64,000 nucleotides of DNA from JBEKTW01 sp049515655 (GTDB taxonomy: Bacteria > Bacteroidota > Ignavibacteria > UBA10030 > SZUA-254): assembly GCA_049515655.1 (NCBI GenBank), contig JBEKTW010000007.1, positions 62,001 to 126,000 on the forward strand, given 5' to 3'. Within the stretch, counting starts at the first letter, position 1; every line of letters starts with the position of its first letter. A model generated the notes under the pieces. That model saw only the letters and a program-made list of their open reading frames with translations. It was not told the origin of the DNA and did not search any database. The position numbers were made by a program, and so were the translations under genes. Below are positions 58,217 through 64,000 of this stretch, one piece after another.

Positions 58217-58927
58217 ATGCTTCACACTCTCTATAAATCTTTCGCCGCTCCAGTACTGGAGTTTATCTATCCCCCAGTCTGCGCGGCGTGCGGGCAGCGA
58301 CTGGATGGGGAAACGACAATCGTTTGCTCGCAGTGCTGGTTGTCCTTTCGGGAGGTTCACAGGAACGATGAAGTCTGGCTGGAGCTGGAAGCCCGGCTGG
58401 TCGCCGGAAACGCCGTTCAAGACATTCTCTCATGCTTTCTATTTGAAAAGGAGGGACCACTGCAGCTCACCATCCATTTACTTAAGTATCAGGGGATGAA
58501 ATCGCTGGGCGTCCGGCTTGGAAGGGAGATAGGAAAACGCATTCAATCAAACTGTTCCTTTTCGTCGGCTGATTATCTTGTGCCGGTTCCCTTGCACAGG
58601 TCAAAAGAGCGTGAGCGGGGCTATAATCAGAGTGACTATATCTGCAAAGGCATTGCAGAAACAACGCTTCTACGCGTGCATCCTTCTCTCCTCAAACGAA
58701 ATAAATACACTCAATCCCAGACGCAGTTGAGTATTGAACAGCGGAACGAAAACGTTGACGATGCCTTTGAGGTGCATCAGCCGTTCGAATCCGATGTCGG
58801 GGGAAAAATGTTTATCCTTGTTGATGACGTCATCACCACCGGCTCGACGATCGCGGCGTGTGCGAGAGTTCTTACGGCACACGGAGCAAAGCGGGTTCTC
58901 GCCGCATCTGTTGCGCTGGCGCAGTAG
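58217..58927 (+). CDS. ComF-family phosphoribosyltransferase-like protein
   Basis: The start is the ATG at 58217 (MLHTLYKSFAAPVLEFIYPP); the longer frame from GTG 58139 overlaps uvrB and is unsupported. The 236-residue protein has an N-terminal zinc finger (PVCAACGQRL ... IVCSQC) and a C-terminal PRTase motif (FILVDDVITTGSTIAACARV), the arrangement of ComF/GntX proteins linked to DNA uptake. Confidence 0.9.
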   Translation: MLHTLYKSFAAPVLEFIYPPVCAACGQRLDGETTIVCSQCWLSFREVHRNDEVWLELEARLVAGNAVQDILSCFLFEKEGPLQLTIHLLKYQGMKSLGVRLGREIGKRIQSNCSFSSADYLVPVPLHRSKERERGYNQSDYICKGIAETTLLRVHPSLLKRNKYTQSQTQLSIEQRNENVDDAFEVHQPFESDVGGKMFILVDDVITTGSTIAACARVLTAHGAKRVLAASVALAQ

Positions 58928-58993
58928 CCGTGTCCAGACCCGTCTCTTCCTTCTCCGTCTCCCTGAGTGGGCCACCGGAGGCGGCGAGTCGCG

Positions 58994-59110
58994 TGACAGG
59001 TGCCTGCTGAGTTACCCTCACCCCGTAACCCCTCTCCCAATTTTGGGAGAGAGGTGTTGAGCCCCGCTTCATGAGCGGGGCGAAACGCGGAGAGGATCAA
59101 AGCGTCTCCT
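58994..59110. repeat. Dispersed CCTCTCCC-type repeat
   Basis: It reads GGTGCCTGCTGAGTTACCC, a CCCTCTCCCAA-TTTTGGGAGAG hairpin (about 59030-59053) and AGCCCCGCTTCATGAGCGGGGC. It is an inverted copy of the repeat at 30912-31075 without the inserted GACTTCGCTCAGGACA piece. The remaining 287 bp up to gap hold no gene and presumably its promoter. Confidence 0.7.
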
Positions 59111-59397
59111 CCACTTTTCAACAATATCGTTGTCGGCTATCTACGGAAACTTCTTCTCTCGGCATTACCAAGGGGGACGCGATTTTCCTTTGATCGCAGG
59201 GAGTTACAATGCTTTTCACGTTGCGAGGGCTTCGCCATACCTGCTTCTTCATCATACTCAGCACACGGCTCCAAACAGGAGCTCGCATAATAGTTGATTT
59301 TCTGTTGATTTCTTGGTACATTTTAACGAACGGAAAATCGACCTTTATTCTCTTTTCTTGAAATCTCATCCACTAAACCAGCATTTGGAGAACTACC

Positions 59398-60408
59398 ATG
59401 CCAGTACGAATAGGAATTAACGGATTTGGACGAATAGGCAGGAATGTGCTTCGGGCAGGAATCAAGTCGCCCAATCTTGAGTTCGTTGCCGTCAACGATA
59501 TCACGGACGCCAAGACGCTCGCGCACTTGCTCAAGCACGATTCCGTCATCGGCAACTTTGAAGGCACAGTTGAAGCGAAGGACAATGAAATCGTTGTCAA
59601 CGGTAGGTCCGTGAAGGTGTTCACGGAGAAAGACCATCTCAACCTGAGATGGAAGGATCTGGGCGTCGACATCGTCATCGAGTCGACCGGATTGAAACAC
59701 TTCACCGACGGCGAGGCGTCAAGCGACCACCTAAAAAACGGCGCCAAGAAGGTAATCCTTACAGCTCCGGCCAAGAAGGCTGACATCACACTTGTCATGG
59801 GTGTGAACGACAAGATATACGATCCGGCGAAACACAATATTATTTCCAATGCTTCATGCACGACGAATTGCCTCGCGCCGATGGTGAAAGTGCTGCACGA
59901 CAGTTTCAAAGTGAAGAAGGGTCTGATGACGACGATCCATTCGTACACCAACGACCAGCGTATTCTCGACCTTCCCCACAAAGATTTGCGGCGAGCCCGG
60001 GCGGCGGCCATTAACATTATCCCGACAACCACCGGGGCGGCAAAGACGGTCGGAAAGGTCATCCCGGAATTGAGCGGAAAACTGGACGGCTATTCGCTGC
60101 GCGTCCCGACGCCCAACGGATCGATCACGGATTTGGTGGCCGAGCTGGAACGCGAAGTCACAAGAGAAGAAGTAAATGCCGCGTTCAAGAAGGCCGCAGA
60201 CACGACCCTGAAGGGCATTCTTGAGTACAGCGAGGAAGAGCTCGTGCTGCGGGATATTGTCGGCAACGCTCATTCGTGCATCATCGATTCCAAGCTCACC
60301 ATGACCATGGGCACCACGGTGAAGGTGTTCGGCTGGTACGACAATGAGTGGGGTTATTCATGCCGGGTCATTGACCTCGTTAAGAAAATCATCGCAATGA
60401 TGAAATAA
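59398..60408 (+). CDS. gap: Glyceraldehyde-3-phosphate dehydrogenase, type I
   Basis: The 336-residue protein starts MPVRIGINGFGRIGRNVLRA (NAD-binding), has Asp34 expected for NAD preference and the catalytic Cys154 in NASCTTNCLAPM. It has the LPHKDLRRARAAAINIIPTTTGAA block and WYDNEWGYSCRV. It converts glyceraldehyde 3-phosphate to 1,3-bisphosphoglycerate. Pgk follows after a terminator-like hairpin, so expression of the two may differ. Confidence 0.98.
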   Translation: MPVRIGINGFGRIGRNVLRAGIKSPNLEFVAVNDITDAKTLAHLLKHDSVIGNFEGTVEAKDNEIVVNGRSVKVFTEKDHLNLRWKDLGVDIVIESTGLKHFTDGEASSDHLKNGAKKVILTAPAKKADITLVMGVNDKIYDPAKHNIISNASCTTNCLAPMVKVLHDSFKVKKGLMTTIHSYTNDQRILDLPHKDLRRARAAAINIIPTTTGAAKTVGKVIPELSGKLDGYSLRVPTPNGSITDLVAELEREVTREEVNAAFKKAADTTLKGILEYSEEELVLRDIVGNAHSCIIDSKLTMTMGTTVKVFGWYDNEWGYSCRVIDLVKKIIAMMK

Positions 60409-60428
60409 TGTAAACCAAAGTTCAACCG

Positions 60429-60458
60429 CGGCTAACGATGAACTTTCGTCGTTAGCCG
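60429..60458 (+). terminator. Terminator-like hairpin between gap and pgk
   Basis: CGGCTAACGA (60429-60438) and TCGTTAGCCG (60449-60458) form a 10-bp stem with a 10-nt loop followed by TTTTC. It lies 21 bp after the gap stop and 24 bp before pgk, so it may attenuate transcription from gap into pgk. Confidence 0.75.
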
Positions 60459-60482
60459 TTTTCATTCTGAAGGGAATCAGCC

Positions 60483-61697
60483 ATGAACAAACTTACAATC
60501 GACGATATTCAACTCAAGAGCAAACGCGTGCTCGTGCGCGTGGATTTTAACGTCCCGATGGAAAATGGGAAAGTCACCGACGACACCCGCATCGTGGAAT
60601 CTCTTCCTACAATAAAAAGGATCGTTCAGAACGGCGGAAGAGCGATTCTCATGAGTCACCTCGGACGCCCGAAAGGGAAACGAAATCTTGAATTTACACT
60701 CCAGCCCGTCGCGCAGCGATTGTCGGAACTCCTCGGCAAGCCGGTTCAGTTCGCTCCGGACTGCATTGGTGCCGAAGCGAAGACAGCAGTCGACAAACTG
60801 AAGGATGGCGATTGCCTGCTGCTGGAGAACCTGCGGTTCCATCCGGAAGAGGAGGCGAACGATGAGAACTTTTCGAAGTCGCTGGCTTCTCTCGGTGACG
60901 TGTATGTCAACGACGCTTTCGGCAGCGCACACCGTGCACACGCCTCGACGGAAGGAATTACGCGCTTTCTGCAACCTGCCGTTGCCGGCTATCTCATGAA
61001 AAAGGAAATAGAATATCTCGGCAAAGCCACCGGCAAGCCAGATCGCCCCTACGTCGCGATTCTCGGCGGCGCAAAAATCTCTGGGAAGATCGACGTCATC
61101 CAAAATCTCATGAACATCGTCGACGTTCTACTCGTCGGCGGCGGAATGATGTTCACGTTTTATAAAGCCCAGGGGCTTGAGATTGGCAATTCGCTGCTCG
61201 AAGCGGACAAAGTGGACCTGGCGAAGAAGATCCTGGCCGATGCCGCGAAACGTTCGATCAAACTTATCCTGCCCGTCGATTGCGTGGTCGCGGAAAAGGT
61301 CGAGGCGACCGCACCGTTTAAGACCGTTTCGGTTCGGCAGATTCCTTCCGGCTGGTCGGGCGTCGATATCGGTGAGGAAACCGTTCGGTTGTTCAAGGAG
61401 GAGCTCATGAAAGCTAAAACCGTCGTGTGGAACGGTCCGATGGGCGTTTTTGAGATGGACAACTTCGCAAAAGGAACGATGGCCATCGCCCGGACATTGG
61501 CCGAAATCACGAAACAGGGTGCAACGACGATCGTCGGCGGTGGAGACTCAGCGGCGGCTATTGCGAAAGCCGGCCTGGCAAACGCCGTTTCGCATGTCTC
61601 GACCGGAGGCGGGGCATCGCTCGAATTCCTGGAGGGGAAAATTCTCCCCGGCGTGGCTGCGCTCAAGGATGCCGGCTCACAGGCAAGCGGTCGATAA
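60483..61697 (+). CDS. pgk: Phosphoglycerate kinase
   Basis: The 404-residue protein has VLVRVDFNVPMENGKVTDDT, LMSHLGRPKG, the DAFGSAHRAHAST loop, the hinge/nucleotide-binding VWNGPMGVFEMDNFAKGT and GGGDSAAAIAKAG. It makes ATP from 1,3-bisphosphoglycerate. Length is normal and it is encoded after gap. Confidence 0.98.
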   Translation: MNKLTIDDIQLKSKRVLVRVDFNVPMENGKVTDDTRIVESLPTIKRIVQNGGRAILMSHLGRPKGKRNLEFTLQPVAQRLSELLGKPVQFAPDCIGAEAKTAVDKLKDGDCLLLENLRFHPEEEANDENFSKSLASLGDVYVNDAFGSAHRAHASTEGITRFLQPAVAGYLMKKEIEYLGKATGKPDRPYVAILGGAKISGKIDVIQNLMNIVDVLLVGGGMMFTFYKAQGLEIGNSLLEADKVDLAKKILADAAKRSIKLILPVDCVVAEKVEATAPFKTVSVRQIPSGWSGVDIGEETVRLFKEELMKAKTVVWNGPMGVFEMDNFAKGTMAIARTLAEITKQGATTIVGGGDSAAAIAKAGLANAVSHVSTGGGASLEFLEGKILPGVAALKDAGSQASGR

Positions 61698-61734
61698 TGA
61701 AACGTTTTCCCGGTTATCGGCGTTAATACTCCAT

Positions 61735-62637
61735 ATGTCCTATTACCGATACCAAAATTCGAGTTATTATCGCCCGTCGCTGTTTGGCGGCTTCAAGTTC
61801 TTTCCGCCGGTGATCAAATACCTGTTGATTTCGAACGTTGCGATCTTTTTCCTGGCAGACTTCATCAGCGTCTTCCGGATTGAGGGATTCCCCGTCGCTC
61901 CCATCATCGGCTACATCTTCGCCCTCTATCCGATCGGCAATGGGTTTCACGTGTGGCAGCTCGTGACTTACCTGTTCATGCATGGCGGCTTCATGCATCT
62001 TTTCATGAATATGTTCGCCCTCTGGATGTTTGGAATGGAGCTCGAAAACACCTGGGGGTCGCGAAAGTTCCTGGGCTATTATATGCTGTGCGGTATCGGC
62101 GCGGGCCTGTCGAATCTGTTCATCGGACCACTTTTCGGACCCGCCGGCCCAACGGTGGGAGCCTCGGGTGCGATCTATGGCGTCCTGCTTGCGTTCGGAA
62201 TATTGTTCCCCGACCGGCCGATTTTCATTTACTTTCTCCTTCCCATCCGTGCGCGATACTTCGTTCTCTTCTATATTCTGATGGAAGTGTACGCGGGCGT
62301 GACTGGCAGCCCCGACGGCGTGGCGCACTTCGCGCATCTCGGCGGCGCTGCGGTGGGGTTTGTCTATTTGATGGTCGATCAGGAGCGGCTTCCGGGCAAG
62401 CAGTTGTGGAGCCGGACGAGACAGCGGTTCACGACTCCCGAATATGCAGGAAGATTTTCGCCGTATGAAAAGGAGAACATCATCGATGCCAAGTATGATG
62501 ATGTTCATGGCGAAGAGGATCACGTGAACCAGGAACAAATCGATGAGATCCTCGACAAAATCAGCCAGCGGGGATACCAGAGTCTGACGGAAGAAGAGAA
62601 AAAGATTCTCTTCGAAGCAAGTAAGAAACTGAATTAG
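61735..62637 (+). CDS. Rhomboid-family intramembrane serine protease
   Basis: The start at 61735 (MSYYRYQNSSYYRPSLFGGF) avoids a long overlap with pgk. The 300-residue protein has six helices, HGGFMHLFMNMFALWMFG, the catalytic Ser in TVGASGAIYGVLLA and the catalytic His in VAHFAHLGGAAVGF. The C-terminal cytoplasmic tail (about 235-300) ends with EIDEILDKISQRGYQSLTEEEKKIL-like helices, a tail often seen in Bacteroidota and related rhomboids. Confidence 0.93.
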   Translation: MSYYRYQNSSYYRPSLFGGFKFFPPVIKYLLISNVAIFFLADFISVFRIEGFPVAPIIGYIFALYPIGNGFHVWQLVTYLFMHGGFMHLFMNMFALWMFGMELENTWGSRKFLGYYMLCGIGAGLSNLFIGPLFGPAGPTVGASGAIYGVLLAFGILFPDRPIFIYFLLPIRARYFVLFYILMEVYAGVTGSPDGVAHFAHLGGAAVGFVYLMVDQERLPGKQLWSRTRQRFTTPEYAGRFSPYEKENIIDAKYDDVHGEEDHVNQEQIDEILDKISQRGYQSLTEEEKKILFEASKKLN

Positions 62638-62648
62638 TATGAGGTTGA

Positions 62649-63788
62649 ATGGATTTTAACCTTCCCGTTCTTAACAACGCTCCGGGAGTCGAAATCCCGG
62701 CGGCAAAGCATCCGACGTACAAAGTTGGCATGCGTCGGAAAACACGGCAGGTAAACGTCGGTGGAGTCATGGTGGGCGGCAACGCGCCCATTTCCGTTCA
62801 AACCATGACGAAGACGAAGACCTCCGACGTCGAAGCTACCGTCGCGCAGATCCGCCAGGCGGCGGACGCCGGATGTGATATCGTTCGCGTCACGGTCAAT
62901 GATAAAGAAGCAGCCGATGCGATGGCGGAAATTGTGAAGCGATCGCCGGTACCGGTGGTGGCAGACATTCACTTCAACCATATTTTCGCTCTCAAAGCTG
63001 TTGAAGCCAGGGTCGCAAAAGTCCGGATCAATCCGGGCAATATCGGCTCGCGCGACCGCATACGGCAGGTACTTACCGCCGCGAAAGAAAAAAACATTCC
63101 TATCCGCATCGGCGTTAATTCCGGTTCCCTCGAACAAGACATACTCGAAAAACACGGCTATCCGACGGCCGAGGCGCTCTACGAGAGCGCCATGCGCCAC
63201 GTGGAAATTTGCACTGATTTCGGATTCCACGATGTCATCATCTCCGTGAAATCCACGGACGTAAAATTGATGATCGAAGCATACAGGCTGGTTGCCGAGC
63301 GGACGGATATCCCGCTTCATCTCGGCGTTACCGAAGCCGGTCCGACCAAAGTTGGAACGATTAAGTCGGCTGTCGGCATCGGGACGCTGCTTGCTGAGGG
63401 AATTGGCGACACCATTCGCGTTTCTCTTACGGACGACCCGGTCAAAGAAGTTGAGGTGGGGAAGGAAATCCTGCGCTCGCTCAGTCTCGCGTCGCGAAAT
63501 GTCGAGCTCATCGCCTGCCCGACCTGCGGACGGCTGGAGGTGGATCTGTTCGGCATTATGAAACAGCTTGAGGAAAAGCTCGAAGGCGTGAAGAAACCGG
63601 TGAAGATCGCCGTCCTCGGATGTGTCGTCAACGGACCGGGCGAAGCGAGCGAAGCGGATATCGGCATCGCGGCCGGAAAGGGAGTCGCGATTCTCTATCG
63701 CAAAGGCGAAGTGATCAAGCGTGTGAAAGAAGAAGATATCGTGAAAACAGTTCTTGAAGAAGTGGATAAATTCCAGCCCCAATCATAA
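62649..63788 (+). CDS. ispG: 4-hydroxy-3-methylbut-2-enyl diphosphate synthase IspG (GcpE)
   Basis: The 379-residue protein has ISVQTMTKTKTSDVEATVAQ, IRINPGNIG-like KVRINPGNIGSRDRIR, and iron-sulfur ligand Cys residues in ACPTCGR and GCVVNGPGEASEADIG. It makes HMBPP in the non-mevalonate isoprenoid pathway with a [4Fe-4S] cluster. Length is that of the standard bacterial (short) form, not the extended form found in some Bacteroidota and plants. Confidence 0.97.
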   Translation: MDFNLPVLNNAPGVEIPAAKHPTYKVGMRRKTRQVNVGGVMVGGNAPISVQTMTKTKTSDVEATVAQIRQAADAGCDIVRVTVNDKEAADAMAEIVKRSPVPVVADIHFNHIFALKAVEARVAKVRINPGNIGSRDRIRQVLTAAKEKNIPIRIGVNSGSLEQDILEKHGYPTAEALYESAMRHVEICTDFGFHDVIISVKSTDVKLMIEAYRLVAERTDIPLHLGVTEAGPTKVGTIKSAVGIGTLLAEGIGDTIRVSLTDDPVKEVEVGKEILRSLSLASRNVELIACPTCGRLEVDLFGIMKQLEEKLEGVKKPVKIAVLGCVVNGPGEASEADIGIAAGKGVAILYRKGEVIKRVKEEDIVKTVLEEVDKFQPQS

Positions 63789-63804
63789 ACGAAGGAAAGC
63801 TCCG

Positions 63805-64000
63805 ATGACCCAACATATCGTAATATCGCTAGCAGTTTGTCTTGCCGTCGCTGCCGCCGGACAGGTGAACGCGAAATCAAAGAAAGCCGACAAAACCGCC
63901 GGCAATGGTGTTCTGAACTTCACCATGACCACCATTGACGGAAAGCCGAAACCGCTTGCGGACTATAAGGGAAAGGTGCTGATGATCGTCAACACCGCGT
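63805..64000 (+). CDS. Secreted glutathione peroxidase-like protein, 3' end cut by window edge
   Basis: From the ATG at 63805 (preceded by GGAAAG) 65 codons are visible. A signal peptide (MTQHIVISLAVCLAVAAAG) and FTMTTIDGKPKPLADYKGKV precede LMIVNTA at the edge. NTA/NVA is where glutathione peroxidases begin the active-site NxAS-Cys/Sec-G motif; the peroxidatic residue is just outside the window. It follows ispG by 16 bases. Confidence 0.8.
   Translation, partial: MTQHIVISLAVCLAVAAAGQVNAKSKKADKTAGNGVLNFTMTTIDGKPKPLADYKGKVLMIVNTA

Overview
The window looks like a chromosomal segment from a Gram-negative member of the Bacteroidota/Chlorobiota (FCB) group, most like the Ignavibacteria-type lineages. 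The evidence is: lipid A genes (lpxB, lpxK); an outer-membrane beta-barrel receptor of the Bacteroidota type; a secreted protein ending in a YPNPFNPST-type Por/T9SS sorting tail; a GH3-serine hydrolase fusion lipoprotein; and a parAB-DUF5683 neighbourhood. Several genes nevertheless have clear Shine-Dalgarno sequences. I saw no rRNA, tRNA, CRISPR array or prophage. The lineage call is inference.

Layout. 1-10.2 kb is one minus-strand run: GH2-like membrane protein, smc, MtnX-like HAD phosphatase, isoprenylcysteine-methyltransferase-like protein, lpxB, lpxK, and a class-I glutamine amidotransferase cut by the window edge. 10.5-16.4 kb (minus) holds tpiA, sucC, a zinc-ribbon/DUF2007 protein, P5C dehydrogenase and a hicBA toxin-antitoxin pair; two S23 four-helix-bundle genes with flanking satellite arrays sit on either side of sucC. 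16.9-22.2 kb (minus) has a putative beta-barrel protein, the GH3-serine hydrolase lipoprotein and an N-acetylglucosamine-kinase-like gene, suggesting amino-sugar or muropeptide recovery. 22.3-26.3 kb (plus) has an MBL-fold hydrolase, a membrane protein, parA, parB, ridA and a DUF5683 protein.

26.3-39.3 kb is envelope-oriented: an FKBP lipoprotein, a GH76-like protein, a TonB-domain protein/anti-sigma/ECF sigma operon divergent from a TonB-dependent receptor, then an Spy-like protein, a Gly-rich lipoprotein, a Rieske lipoprotein, a His-rich b561-like membrane protein, a YceI protein and a Sel1-repeat protein. 39.8-48.9 kb has a membrane protein, hutH-like ammonia-lyase, a decayed DUF1059-like gene with an in-frame UGA, a second FKBP lipoprotein, a T9SS-tailed protein, spmA and spmB separated by a third S23 gene, and proline dehydrogenase. 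48.9-64 kb has an OPT transporter, PepD, an MFS transporter, a fourth S23 gene plus a remnant of a fifth, DUF2203, two stand-alone receiver proteins, uvrB, comF, gap, pgk, a rhomboid protease, ispG and the start of a glutathione peroxidase.

The most unusual signal is the family of S23 four-helix-bundle modules. Three of the four intact copies lie exactly between the stop codon of one housekeeping gene and the start of the next. Each of these is bracketed by low-complexity arrays that are reverse complements of each other (TGAGA-type before, TCTCA-type after; or a 17-nt ATGAGC-type pair), so the transcript could fold into a stalk around the S23 reading frame. One copy has in addition been invaded by a 161-bp MITE-like element with terminal inverted repeats that rewrites its C-terminus. 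The window also carries several dispersed palindromic repeat families.
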